Source: Palsa-504 sp963744575 (GTDB lineage Bacteria; Actinomycetota; Actinomycetes; Streptosporangiales; Streptosporangiaceae). Taken from it: a DNA stretch of 64,000 bases. The stretch spans positions 124,001-188,000 of the forward strand of contig CAVUUF010000001.1 of the NCBI GenBank assembly GCA_963744575.1, written 5' to 3'. The notes beneath the pieces are model-generated. The model searched no databases. It was not told the DNA's origin and worked only from the letters and a program-made list of their open reading frames with translations. This document shows, one piece after another, positions 42,463 through 51,819 of this stretch (positions within the stretch are counted from its first letter, which is position 1; each line of letters opens with the position of its first letter). Position numbers and translations under genes: made by a program.

Positions 42463-45171
42463 ATGGCTGATAGCGACGGCCGGAGACGGACCGGCCCGGA
42501 GCAGAACGGCTCAGGGACGCCGTGGGAGTCCGTGCCGTCCGGCGGGCTGGCGGCCGAGAGCGATTCCGCGGGCCGGCCCGGCCGCGGCCACCTGCGGATC
42601 TACCTCGGCTCCGCGGCCGGCGTGGGCAAGACCTACGCCATGCTCGGCGAGGGGCACCGCCGCGCCGAGCGCGGCGCCGACGTGGTGGTGGGGTTCGCCG
42701 AGGCGCACGGGCGCCCGCATACCGCCGCGCTGCTCGACGGCCTGGAGACCGTCCCCCGGAAGAAGCTGGAGTACCGCGGGGCGACCTTCGAGGAGATGGA
42801 CCTGGACGCGGTGCTGGCCCGCCACCCGCAGATCGCGCTGGTGGACGAGTTCGCGCACACCAACGTGCCCGGCTCGGGCAACGAGAAGCGGTGGCAGGAC
42901 GTGGAGGAACTGCTCGACGCCGGCATCGACGTGATCTCCGCGGTGAACATCCAGCACCTGGAGTCCCTCAACGACGTGGTCGAGAAGATCACCGGCGTGC
43001 CGCAGCGGGAAACCGTGCCGGACGCGATCGTCCGGGCGGCCGACCAGGTCGAGCTGGTCGACATGACCCCCGAGGCGCTGCGCCGCCGGATGGCGCACGG
43101 GAACATCTACCCGCCGGAGAAGATCGACGCGGCCCTGACCAACTACTTCCGCGCCGGGAACCTCTCCGCGCTGCGCGAGCTGGCCCTGCTCTGGCTGGCC
43201 GACAAGGTGGACGAGGGGCTGCAGCGCTACCGCGTCGAGCACAAGATCGAGGGCGCCTGGGAGGCCAGGGAGCGGGTGGTCGTCGCGCTCACCGGCGGAC
43301 CGGAGGGCAACACGCTGATCAGGCGGGCCGCCCGGATCGCCGCCCGGTCCGCGGGCGGCGACCTGCTCGCCGTGCACGTCACCAAGTCCGACGGCCTGAC
43401 CGGCGCCAGCCCGGGTGCGCTGGCCGCCCAGCGGCGGCTGACCGAGTCGGTGGGCGGCACCTACCACCAGGTGGTCGGCGACGACATCCCCGAGGCCCTG
43501 CTCACCTTCGCCCGGGCGGCGAACGCGACCCAGCTGGTGCTCGGCGCCAGCCGCCGGTCGTGGCTGACCGCGATGCTCACCGGACCCGGCATCGGCTCCC
43601 GGACCATCCGCGGCTCGGGCGACATCGACGTGCACATCGTGACCCACGGGCAGATGGGCCGCGGGCGCGGCCTGCCGCGGCCGCGCGGGGCGCTCACCCT
43701 GCGCCGCAAGGTGGCCGGATACGTGCTGGCCGCCGCGTTGTCACTGGTACTGACGGTGGCGCTGGCCGCCCTGCGCAGCTCCCTGAACCTCACCAGCGAC
43801 GTGCTGATGTTCCTGGTCGCGGTGATCGTGGTCGCGCTGGTCGGCGGGTTCGCGCCCGCCGTGCTGGCCGCCATCGCCGGGTCGCTGCTGCTCAACTACT
43901 ACTTCATCCCACCCATTCACAAGCTGACGATCGCCGAGGCCAACAACGCGCTCGCGCTGACCGTGTTCGTCGCGGTCGCGCTGCTGGTCAGCCGGGTGGT
44001 GGACATCGCGGCCCGGCGCACCACGCAGGCGGCCCGGGCCAACGCCGAATCCGAACTGCTGACCACCACGGCCGGCAGCGTACTGCGCGGGCAGCAGGGC
44101 CTCAGCGCCCTGCTGGACCGGGTGCGCGAGGCGTTCGGCATGGATTCGGTCACGCTGCTCGAGTGCACCTCCCCGGACGGTCAGGACGCCTCCATCGGCC
44201 GGATCAGGACCACGGCGGGCAGCTGGCACGTCGTCGCCAGCCGCGGCGAGCCCGCCGTCACCCGGCCGGACGAGGCGGACGTCGAGGTGCCGGTGGCCGA
44301 CAACCTCTCGCTGGCGCTGCGGGGCCGGCCGCTGCCGGCCGCGGACCGCCGGGTGCTCGGCGCGTTCGCCTCCTACGCAGCCGTCGCGCTGGACCAGCAG
44401 CGCCTGGCCGCCGAGGCGCAGGCGGCCAAGCCCATCGCGGCCGCCGACCGGATGCGGACCGCGCTGCTCGCCGCCGTCAGCCATGACCTGCGCACCCCGC
44501 TGGCGTCCGCCAAGGCCGCCGTGACCAGCCTGCGGTCGCCGGACGTGAACTGGGCGGCGGAAGACCACGACGAGCTGCTCGCGACCGCGGACGAATCCCT
44601 GGACCGGCTGACCCACCTGGTCGACAACCTGCTGGACATGAGCAGGCTGCAGGCCGGCGCGCTGTCGCTGTTCCCGCGCCCGGCCGGTCTTGAGGAGATC
44701 GTGTCCCGCGCGCTGGACAACCTGGACCCGGCGGCCCGGGGCATCACGGTCGACATCCCGGAATCGCTGCCCGAGGTCAACGTGGACCCGGCGATACTGG
44801 AACGCGTCATCGTCAACCTGACCGAGAACGCGCTGCGCTACTCCCCGGCCGGGAAGCCGCCGCTGCTGATCGCCAGCGCCCTGGGCGACCGGGTCGAGCT
44901 GCGCGTGGTCGACCGCGGCCCGGGCATACCGGAGAAGGACAGGGACCGGATGTTCGTGCCGTTCCAGCGGCTCGGCGACACCGACAACACCACCGGGGTG
45001 GGGCTCGGCCTGGCGTTGTCGCGCGGCCTGACCGAGGCGATGGGCGGCACCCTCGCCGCGGACGACACCCCCGGCGGGGGGCTGACCATGGTTGTCTCCG
45101 TCCCCGCGGTCACCGAACCCGGCTACGAGTGCGAGCCCGGCCACCGCGAGCGAGGCGAGCGAACCGGATGA
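42463..45171 (+). CDS. kdpD: Osmosensitive potassium sensor histidine kinase KdpD
   Basis: A 902-residue kinase (915 if ATG 42424 is used). In order: KdpD N-terminal domain with Walker A GSAAGVGKTYAML and Walker B-like IALVDEFAHTN, a USP-like domain (VVALTGGPEGNTLI), four close membrane segments (about residues 410-500), a GAF domain, the H-box AVSHDLRTPLAS, N-box NLTENALRYS, G1 DRGPGIP and G2 GVGLGLALS. It senses potassium limitation and phosphorylates KdpE. It overlaps kdpE by four bases. Confidence 0.95.
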   Translation: MADSDGRRRTGPEQNGSGTPWESVPSGGLAAESDSAGRPGRGHLRIYLGSAAGVGKTYAMLGEGHRRAERGADVVVGFAEAHGRPHTAALLDGLETVPRKKLEYRGATFEEMDLDAVLARHPQIALVDEFAHTNVPGSGNEKRWQDVEELLDAGIDVISAVNIQHLESLNDVVEKITGVPQRETVPDAIVRAADQVELVDMTPEALRRRMAHGNIYPPEKIDAALTNYFRAGNLSALRELALLWLADKVDEGLQRYRVEHKIEGAWEARERVVVALTGGPEGNTLIRRAARIAARSAGGDLLAVHVTKSDGLTGASPGALAAQRRLTESVGGTYHQVVGDDIPEALLTFARAANATQLVLGASRRSWLTAMLTGPGIGSRTIRGSGDIDVHIVTHGQMGRGRGLPRPRGALTLRRKVAGYVLAAALSLVLTVALAALRSSLNLTSDVLMFLVAVIVVALVGGFAPAVLAAIAGSLLLNYYFIPPIHKLTIAEANNALALTVFVAVALLVSRVVDIAARRTTQAARANAESELLTTTAGSVLRGQQGLSALLDRVREAFGMDSVTLLECTSPDGQDASIGRIRTTAGSWHVVASRGEPAVTRPDEADVEVPVADNLSLALRGRPLPAADRRVLGAFASYAAVALDQQRLAAEAQAAKPIAAADRMRTALLAAVSHDLRTPLASAKAAVTSLRSPDVNWAAEDHDELLATADESLDRLTHLVDNLLDMSRLQAGALSLFPRPAGLEEIVSRALDNLDPAARGITVDIPESLPEVNVDPAILERVIVNLTENALRYSPAGKPPLLIASALGDRVELRVVDRGPGIPEKDRDRMFVPFQRLGDTDNTTGVGLGLALSRGLTEAMGGTLAADDTPGGGLTMVVSVPAVTEPGYECEPGHRERGERTG

Positions 45172-45887
45172 CGAGAGTGCTGGTGGTTGACGACGAGCCG
45201 CAGATCCTTCGGGCGCTGCGGATCAACCTGCGGGTGCGCGACTACGAGGTGCACGTCGCGGCGACCGGAGCCGAGGCGCTCGAGGTGGCCGGACGGTATC
45301 CGCCCGACCTGGTAATCCTCGACCTCGGCCTGCCCGACCTGGACGGGGTGCAGGTGATCCAGGGCCTGCGCGGCTGGACCAAGGCGCCCATCATCGTGCT
45401 GTCCGGACGCGCCGACAGTGTGGACAAGGTGGAAGCACTTGACGCCGGCGCCGATGACTACATCACCAAGCCGTTCGGTGTCGAAGAACTCCTGGCCCGG
45501 ATGCGTGCCGCGGTCCGGCGGACCGGTACCGCCGAGGACCTCCCCCGGATCCGGCTCGGCAACCTGGTCGTCGACCTGGCCGCCAAGCGGGTCATCAGGC
45601 AGGCGCCGGGGCCGGCCGGTGGCGGGCCGGCCGAGGGGGATGACATCAGGCTGACCCCGACCGAATGGCACCTGCTCGAGGTGCTGCTGCGGAACCCCGG
45701 CAAGCTGGTCAGCCGCAACCAGCTGCTGACCGAGGTGTGGGGTCCCGGGTACGCCGACGCCACCGGCAACCTGCGGCTGTACATGGCCCAGCTGCGCCGC
45801 AAGCTCGAACCGGACCCGGCCCGGCCCCGCTTGCTGATCACCGAGCCGGGCATGGGCTACCGTTACCAGCCCGACCCGGACGCCTAA
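45168..45887 (+). CDS. kdpE: KdpE response regulator
   Basis: A 239-residue OmpR-type regulator starting TRVLVVDDEPQILRAL. Asp is in LVILDLGLPD, Lys in YITKPFGVEE, and the winged helix carries LTPTEWHLLEVLL and LRRKLEPDPARPRLL, ending GMGYRYQP. ATG 45168 overlaps the kdpD stop (ATGA). It should activate kdpFABC under potassium limitation. A 15-residue Gly/Pro linker (APGPAGGGPAEGD) sits between domains. It converges on the SDR. Confidence 0.95.
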   Translation: MTRVLVVDDEPQILRALRINLRVRDYEVHVAATGAEALEVAGRYPPDLVILDLGLPDLDGVQVIQGLRGWTKAPIIVLSGRADSVDKVEALDAGADDYITKPFGVEELLARMRAAVRRTGTAEDLPRIRLGNLVVDLAAKRVIRQAPGPAGGGPAEGDDIRLTPTEWHLLEVLLRNPGKLVSRNQLLTEVWGPGYADATGNLRLYMAQLRRKLEPDPARPRLLITEPGMGYRYQPDPDA

Positions 45888-46595
45888 CCACGGGTACGGC
45901 TGGCCGTCCCGGGTGAAGGTCCCGGTGGGGCCGCCGTTCGGGATGGTGACCGCCCAGATCACGCTGGCCGCGGCCTGGACCAGCGAGCGCCCCCCCGGGT
46001 ACTTCTCGCTGGCGGGCCAGCCCGGGCAGACCGCGTTGACCAGGATGCCGTCCCGGGCCAGCTCGGCGGCGAGCAGGCGGGTGAGCGCGTTCAGCCCGGC
46101 CTTGGAGACGCTGTAGGCGGGCGAGCCCCCGCTCATCACCGAGATCGAGCCGCCCTCGCTGCTCACGTTGACGATCCTCGGCCGGGCGCTCGAGCGCAGC
46201 ATCGGCAGCAGCGCGTGGGTCACCCGCCACGGCCCGAACAGGTTGACGTCGATCGCCTCGGCGACCGTGCCCAGCTCGGCGCTGCTCGCCGTGGCCCACT
46301 GGTCGTACGTGGTCGACGCGTTGTTCACGAGCACGTCGGTGCGGCCGAAGCGGCCCTTCACCCATTCGGCCATCGAGTCCACGCTGCCGGTGTTGTCCAC
46401 CTCGAGCTGGCAGGGAACGATCCGGCCGTCCTCGGGATCGAGTTCCTTCGCGGTCAGCTCCCCCCGGCGCAGGTCTCGGGAGCCGAGCACCACCGTGAAG
46501 CCGAGCAGGGCCAGCTGCCGGCACACCTCACGGCCCACGCCGCGGTTGCCGCCCGTCACCACCGCCACCGGCAGGTCAGCGTACAAGCGCACCAC
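45885..46595 (-). CDS. Short-chain dehydrogenase/reductase, stop apparently lost
   Basis: A classical SDR of about 236 residues: cofactor motif TGGNRGVGREV, NNAST, catalytic Ser in VSSEGGS and YSVSKAG. The usual C-terminal end of the family, FTRDGQPYPW, is reached at 45888, but the expected stop is not in frame: the codon after Trp is TTA, lying on the kdpE stop. Removing one T gives TGG TAG. As it stands the frame runs on to 45123, antisense to all of kdpE, adding about 254 non-homologous residues. GTG 46595 is the start. The substrate is unknown. Confidence 0.75.
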
Positions 46596-46861
46596 CTGCG
46601 CCGGCCACGACGATTCTCATGGCTGTCATCTTGCCATCCGGCGATCACCGTCCTGACCCCGAATCAGCCAAATCGTCACCTAACGAGTGGGGCCGGGGGC
46701 CTCGCGCCGCCGAAAGTGCAGCCAGGCCCTGGACCGCGGTCAGCCGGTGCCTTTCGTCATGCTCCGCATGCTCCGCAGCGGCGGCAGTGGTCGTGGTCCC
46801 AGCATTACAGGCACGTCCGGCCGTTGCGCGGACGCGGTCCTACCGCCAGGTCTTTGCGTTT

Positions 46862-47029
46862 CTAGGACATCGCCACGATGACGATGATGACCGCGATGAC
46901 CACCACGCCCGCCACGATCAGCATGGCGGGAGACACCCGCGGGCGTTCCGCCCTCTCCTCTTCGCCGCGTTCGACGAAAGCCCGGAACCGCGCGGTGCTG
47001 GCACTCGGATCTGGCTCAAACTCCGACAT
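46862..47029 (-). CDS. Small single-helix membrane protein
   Basis: A 55-residue protein, MSEFEPDPSASTARFRAF at the start, a charged ERGEEERAERPR stretch, then a C-terminal membrane helix (AMLIVAGVVVIAVIIVIVAM). It starts at ATG 47029 and ends at 46862. Codon use and the acidic-to-hydrophobic layout support a real tail-anchored protein. It is preceded by the Lrp gene on the same strand with a 42-base gap. The family is not recognised. Confidence 0.65.
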   Translation of the reverse strand: MSEFEPDPSASTARFRAFVERGEEERAERPRVSPAMLIVAGVVVIAVIIVIVAMS

Positions 47030-47071
47030 GGGGACGACTGTAGCTGGTCAGGGGGTGCCCACATATCCGAT

Positions 47072-47524
47072 TCAGCGCAATGGCGCAAGTCCGTCGGCCC
47101 GGTCGACCAGCCGGGAGAGCACGATCACGCTCTTGGTCCTGACCACGAAGGATTCCGCCCGGATGCGCTCCATCACGTCCTCGAAGTGCCTGACGTCGGC
47201 CGCCCTGATGTGCACCAGGGCATCGGCCTCGCCGGTGACCGTGCAGGCGTCCACCACCTCGGGATACCGCCGGACCGCGGCGCCGATCGCCTCGGGCGAG
47301 GTGCGCCCGCCGCAGAACAGCTCCACGTAGGCCTCGGTGGTCCAGCCCATGGCCGCCGGGTCCACCCGGGCCGAGAAGCCGGTGATCGCGCCGGTCGCCA
47401 GCAGCCGGTCCACCCGCCGCTTGACCGCCGGGGCGGACAGCCCGACCTCGCTGCCGACCAGGGCGTAGCTGGCCCGGGCGTCCTTGATCAAGGCGGCCAC
47501 GATGCGGGCGTCGATGTCGTCCAT
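47072..47524 (-). CDS. Lrp/AsnC-family transcription regulator
   Basis: A 150-residue regulator with an N-terminal helix-turn-helix (IVAALIKDARASYALVGSEVGLSAPAVKRRVDRLL) and a C-terminal RAM effector-binding domain (AYVELFCGG, VTGEADALVHIRAAD, SFVVRTKSVIVLSRLV). Such regulators sense amino acids. No amino-acid gene is adjacent, but agmatinase, DDAH and rocD genes lie in the window. Start ATG 47524. Confidence 0.9.
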   Translation of the reverse strand: MDDIDARIVAALIKDARASYALVGSEVGLSAPAVKRRVDRLLATGAITGFSARVDPAAMGWTTEAYVELFCGGRTSPEAIGAAVRRYPEVVDACTVTGEADALVHIRAADVRHFEDVMERIRAESFVVRTKSVIVLSRLVDRADGLAPLR

Positions 47525-47551
47525 GGCGGGTTGGGCGCCTTTCCGCCGACT

Positions 47552-49162
47552 TCAGTCGACGCCGTCGTACAGGGCCGGGATGCGCGGCGGCTTCACCCGG
47601 GCGACGTTATCGGCCGCCGGGTACTCCCGGGCCGCCGGCCCGGTCGCGAACGCGCGGAGCAGGTTCTGCGTGGCCCGGTCGACGAACCGTTCGGCGGCCC
47701 GGTTGAGACCGTGGCCGCAGGACGGCCCGCGCATCGCGCACACCCAGCGCATCGTGCCCGACGCGAACACCCCGGCCCCGCTGGCCGCCGTGTAGTACAC
47801 CGAATCGGAGAAGGTGGATATGCCGTCGCAGGTCAGCGGGGAGTGCGCGAGCACCTGCAACGGCCGGGGGAACGGCACGGACGGGTTGAGCCGGTCGTAC
47901 TCCGGTCCCACCATGCCGGGGAAGCTCTCGCCCCGGTAGCCGCCGGTGCCGGCGAAGATCCAGCTCGACGGGTCGTAGACGACCCAGGGCGCGCTCACCG
48001 GGTTGCACTCGTAGAACACCCCGGTGATGACGCTCTCCGGCCGCGGGTCGGGCGGGTCCCGCCACTGCTGGGTGGTCTCCGCGTTGTCCTTGCCGTACAG
48101 CGGGTCAAGGCTCGCCGCCTTGTAGCAGATGATGACGCGGTCCCCGGCGGCGAACCTGATGTGCCGGTAGATCGCGTTGGCGCCGAGGAAGGCCAGGTTC
48201 GTCCCGGCGTTCCTGGCTGTGGTGAGCGCGTTCCGCATCGCCTGCGAGTAGTACTCGTCGTGGCCAAGGGAGATGACCGCGCGGGCCCCGTCGAGGAGCC
48301 CCGGGTGCTGGTCGACGTCCACGTCGGTCTCGTAGGCCAGCGGGACCCCGGTGTGTTCGGCCAGCGCGATGGCGGCCTCGTCGAAGGCGAGGAAGCGGAC
48401 CGCGCCGTCGCCGTCGTAGGGCCGGTCGAAGCTCACCGCGTAGCCGCGGTCGGACGGCAGCCCGTCCGGGCCCTGGTAGAGGCTGTAACCGCCCCACGCG
48501 TTGTACGCCTGCCAGGTGGTGTTGTCGTTGAGGATGACCACCGCCCCGGCCGTGCTCGCCGACCGGATCGTGATCGGCACGTACCGCTCGGCCCCGCTGG
48601 ACGCGTCCAGGCGCAGCAGGTAGGAGCCGGCCGGCCAGCCTGTGGTGCTGACCGTCAGCGACGGCCGCCACGGGGCGGTCACCATGTGGGTGCCGGGCGC
48701 GATGCTCACCGCGGTCTGCCGCTGCCCGGCGAAACTTGCTGACCTCCAGACCAGCCGGGCCTGGTGGCCGCCGTACCAGCCGAAGCGGAACGCGTCCACC
48801 TGGAACGACTTCGCCGTGGTCGACACGTACAGCCGGAAGCTCTGGCCGGGCAGGACGCTCTGCTGGTCCGCGTACCCCTCGACCGCGCCGGCGGCACCGA
48901 GGTCGGTGATCCGCCACGCGGACGTGCCCGGTCGCTTGTTCTCCGCCACCGGGAACGGCTGAACCGAGTATGGCGGCACCGAAGGCGCGGAGGTGACCGA
49001 GCCGGGTCCGGGCGGTTTCTGTGACCCCGATCCGGACCCGCTGCTGCACGCCGCGGCGGTCAGCGCCAGCGCCAGCATCACCGCGGCACCGGCCGCGCGG
49101 CACCGCCGCTTCACCGCACCGCCGGCCGCATGTCGCGTCCATTTCACCGTGCCCAGGCTCAC
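47552..49162 (-). CDS. N,N-dimethylformamidase beta-subunit-like lipoprotein
   Basis: A 536-residue exported protein with a lipobox in LALTAAACSSG (Cys near residue 39), then a Ser/Gly/Pro linker. The body resembles the large subunit of N,N-dimethylformamidase: an N-terminal beta domain with LPGQSFRLYVST and a C-terminal domain with NDNTTWQAYNAWGG, DVDVDQHPGLLDGARAVISLGHDEYYS and FLGANAIYRHIRF. In actinobacteria it is usually of unknown function. Metal ligands such as His/Asp/Glu in GHDEYYS are present. The start 49162 encodes a slightly long N-terminus; later starts are possible. Confidence 0.78.
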   Translation of the reverse strand: MSLGTVKWTRHAAGGAVKRRCRAAGAAVMLALALTAAACSSGSGSGSQKPPGPGSVTSAPSVPPYSVQPFPVAENKRPGTSAWRITDLGAAGAVEGYADQQSVLPGQSFRLYVSTTAKSFQVDAFRFGWYGGHQARLVWRSASFAGQRQTAVSIAPGTHMVTAPWRPSLTVSTTGWPAGSYLLRLDASSGAERYVPITIRSASTAGAVVILNDNTTWQAYNAWGGYSLYQGPDGLPSDRGYAVSFDRPYDGDGAVRFLAFDEAAIALAEHTGVPLAYETDVDVDQHPGLLDGARAVISLGHDEYYSQAMRNALTTARNAGTNLAFLGANAIYRHIRFAAGDRVIICYKAASLDPLYGKDNAETTQQWRDPPDPRPESVITGVFYECNPVSAPWVVYDPSSWIFAGTGGYRGESFPGMVGPEYDRLNPSVPFPRPLQVLAHSPLTCDGISTFSDSVYYTAASGAGVFASGTMRWVCAMRGPSCGHGLNRAAERFVDRATQNLLRAFATGPAAREYPAADNVARVKPPRIPALYDGVD

Positions 49163-49561
49163 GGAACCCCATCATGGCACTACCGGGCCGGAGCCGGGAG
49201 CTGTCACGCCGACTGGGAGCGGGCAGCAAACGAGGCTCGGCGTCCCGCTTTCGCCGAGCCTCATTAAATGAGACGCCGACCCTGCCGCCCCGGTTGACGC
49301 GATCGCCGATCGATCTTGCCGGGGCCGGCGTCCCGCTCCCCCACCGCCTCCTGCCCACCCACGTGCTGCCTCCGGCTGTATCACGCCGAGTTCCGCGCTG
49401 CCCGGGCGCCTGGCCAGTCGCGCCGCACCGGGCAGTTCCCGGAACATGGCCGCGGCGTCCCGGTCCAGCCGCGCCGCTGCAGGATCTGCGCCTGCAGCAC
49501 GGCGGTCTCGCAGGCACCGGTAAGGTGCGTGCATCGACCGGTTCTACGCGGGAGGAACGCC
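49163..49561. promoter_or_regulatory. Divergent region with a strong hairpin
   Basis: A 399-base gap between the divergent DMFase-like lipoprotein and agmatinase genes. It holds the perfect 11-base stem GAGGCTCGGCG (49232-49242)/CGCCGAGCCTC (49252-49262) with a nine-base loop. On the agmatinase side the SD GGGAGGAA precedes ATG 49562. Apart from these I see no gene. Confidence 0.5.
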
Positions 49562-50581
49562 ATGGCAGGCGACGAGGAGCGGATCGTGCGCGGGATGTAC
49601 GGGCCTGACCTGACCTTCCTGGGGGTACCGCGGGTCGCGCTGGACGCGCTGGACGGCTACGACGTGGTGTTCCTCGGCGCCCCGTTCGACAGCGGCACCT
49701 CGCACCGGCCGGGCACCAGGTTCGGGCCGCAGGCCATCCGGGCCACCGACTACCTGCCGCACGACGCCTCCAGGCCGCACCTCGCGCTCGGCGTGGACCC
49801 GCTGGCCGAACTGCGCGTCGGCGACGCCGGCGACGTGCTGATGCCGCCGGGCGAGACGGAGAAGTCGCTGAAGCGGCTCGAAGACGCCGTGCACGCGGTG
49901 CGGGCGGCGGGCGCGGTGCCGGTGATCCTGGGCGGCGACCACACCATCACCCTGCCCGACGCCACCGGGGTGGCCAGGCAGGTGGGCTGGGGCCGGGTGT
50001 CGCTTATCCACTTCGACGCGCACGCCGACACCGGGGACACCCAGTTCGGGTCGCTGTACGGGCACGGCACGCCGATGCGGCGGCTGATCGAGTCGGGCGC
50101 GGTGCGCGGCGACCGGTTCCTGCAGATCGGACTGCGCGGGTACTGGCCGGAGCCGCCCACGCTGGCCTGGATGGCGGAGCAGCGGATGCGCTCGTTCGAG
50201 ATGAGCGAGGTCGTGTCGCGGGGCCTGGACGAGTGCCTGACCGAGGCGCTGGCCATCGCGGTGGATGAGTGCGAAGAGGTCTTCCTGTCCGTGGACGTCG
50301 ACGTGGTGGACCCGGGCATGGCCCCGGGCACAGGGACGCCGGAACCGGGCGGACTGACCGGGCGGCAGCTCTTGGACGCGGTGCGGCGGATCGCCATGTC
50401 GGTGCCGCTGGCCGGGATCGACGTGGTGGAGGTGTCGCCGCCGTACGACCACGCCGAGGTGACCGCGTTCCTGGGCAACCGGGTGGTGCTCGAGGCGCTG
50501 TCCGGCATCGCCTGGCGGATCCGGAAGGCGGAGGGCCTGCCGGCCCGCCAGCCGGACGCCCCGCTGCTCGAAGGGCGCTGA
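49562..50581 (+). CDS. speB: Agmatinase/guanidino-acid ureohydrolase
   Basis: A 339-residue arginase-family enzyme with a binuclear manganese site. Metal motifs are ILGGDHTIT, HFDAHADTGD and SVDVDVVDPGMAPGTGTPEPGG. The length and PFDSGTSHRPGTRFGPQAIR favour agmatinase, guanidinobutyrase or guanidinopropionase over arginase; these cannot be told apart here. ATG 49562 has a strong SD. It is followed by a LysR gene in the same direction. The gene name is a family name only. Confidence 0.88.
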   Translation: MAGDEERIVRGMYGPDLTFLGVPRVALDALDGYDVVFLGAPFDSGTSHRPGTRFGPQAIRATDYLPHDASRPHLALGVDPLAELRVGDAGDVLMPPGETEKSLKRLEDAVHAVRAAGAVPVILGGDHTITLPDATGVARQVGWGRVSLIHFDAHADTGDTQFGSLYGHGTPMRRLIESGAVRGDRFLQIGLRGYWPEPPTLAWMAEQRMRSFEMSEVVSRGLDECLTEALAIAVDECEEVFLSVDVDVVDPGMAPGTGTPEPGGLTGRQLLDAVRRIAMSVPLAGIDVVEVSPPYDHAEVTAFLGNRVVLEALSGIAWRIRKAEGLPARQPDAPLLEGR

Positions 50582-50635
50582 TCAGCCAGGCCTGGCACTC
50601 TGGGCTAACCGATCGGCAGGATCTATAGTCGGTGC

Positions 50636-51604
50636 ATGCTGGACGTCACCAGGCTGCGCGTCCTGGTCGCCGTGGCCCGGCATGGTTCGGTCACCGCCGC
50701 GGCGCGGGCGCTCAACTACGCGCAGCCGTCGGTGAGCCACCACCTGGCCCGGCTGGAAGCCGAGACCGGCACCAAGCTGATCCAGCGGGCGGGTCGCGGC
50801 ATCAGGCTGACCGACGCCGGGCGGCTGCTGGCCGAGCGCGCCGCCGAGGTGATCGGCCGGCTGGACGCCGCGGAGAACGAACTGGCCGCCTATTCCGGGC
50901 TGCGCGCCGGGCGCCTCCGGCTGGCGGCGTTCCCGTCCGCGCTCGGCACGATCGTGCCGGCCGCCGCGGCCATGCTGCGCGAGCACCAGCCCGGCGTGGA
51001 CCTGCGGCTGACCGAGGCGGAACCGCCGGAGGCGCTGCGCATGCTCCGCGCCGGGTACGTGGACGTGGCGCTGGTATTCCGGTATGCCCCGGACCCACCC
51101 GACCCGGACGCGCTGGGCGGGGATGCCGCCGCCGAGGACGGCGGCATCGACATCACCGAGGGCCTACGCGAACGGCTGCTGCTCGAGGAGCAGGTGCTCC
51201 TGGTTACTCCGGCGCACGCCCCGTCCCAAACCAGCCCGGAGCCGTCGGCCGAGCTGTCCGGCTACGCCCGGCACCGCTGGATCGCGGGCTGCGACCGGTG
51301 CCGGGCCAACCTGCTCAGGCAGTGCGCGCTGGCCGGGTTCACCCCGAAGATCGCGTTCACCACCGACGACTACATCGCCGTCCAGGCGCTGGTCGCCGCC
51401 GACCTCGGGGTCTCGACCCTGCCCGCGCTGTGCCTGCGCGCCGCGCGGCACCCGGGGATCAGGACCGTGCCGCTGCCGGGCGCGCACCGGTATGTGCTGG
51501 CGGTCCGCTACGGCGACCCGCCCGACCCGCCCGCGGTGAGCCTGCTCATGGAGGTGCTCCGGTCGGCCGCCGCCCCACCGCGCCCCGTCGCCACCCCGGC
51601 CTAG
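50636..51604 (+). CDS. LysR-family transcription regulator
   Basis: A 322-residue regulator with the N-terminal helix-turn-helix VAVARHGSVTAAARALNYAQPSVSHHLARLE and the effector domain (AAFPSALGTIVPAAAAML, LGVSTLPALCLRAA). Extra acidic residues (DALGGDAAAEDGGID) form an insert near residue 155. It lies 54 bases after the agmatinase gene and probably controls it or a guanidine-type pathway. Effector unknown. Confidence 0.9.
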   Translation: MLDVTRLRVLVAVARHGSVTAAARALNYAQPSVSHHLARLEAETGTKLIQRAGRGIRLTDAGRLLAERAAEVIGRLDAAENELAAYSGLRAGRLRLAAFPSALGTIVPAAAAMLREHQPGVDLRLTEAEPPEALRMLRAGYVDVALVFRYAPDPPDPDALGGDAAAEDGGIDITEGLRERLLLEEQVLLVTPAHAPSQTSPEPSAELSGYARHRWIAGCDRCRANLLRQCALAGFTPKIAFTTDDYIAVQALVAADLGVSTLPALCLRAARHPGIRTVPLPGAHRYVLAVRYGDPPDPPAVSLLMEVLRSAAAPPRPVATPA

Positions 51605-51819
51605 CCTCGTCGCCGCCTCGCCCCTGGGCGCCGCAGGTCACAGCGCGCCGGCCTCGGCGCAAACACTTGCGTTGCCAACCGCGAACCGGAATCGTATGGC
51701 ATGTCCGACAGCACAACCGCTCACGCAGTTGCAAAAAGGGGGACGTCGGTAGAGCTTACGGTCGGCAGCCAGGCGCCACGATCAGGCCAGGACAAATTTC
51801 GCGAAACGGAGGAAAGAAT

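Noticed and set aside
46619..48742. Forward open frame of 707 codons over the Lrp and DMFase-like genes
   Set aside because: Antisense to two recognised genes and lacks any motif or SD.
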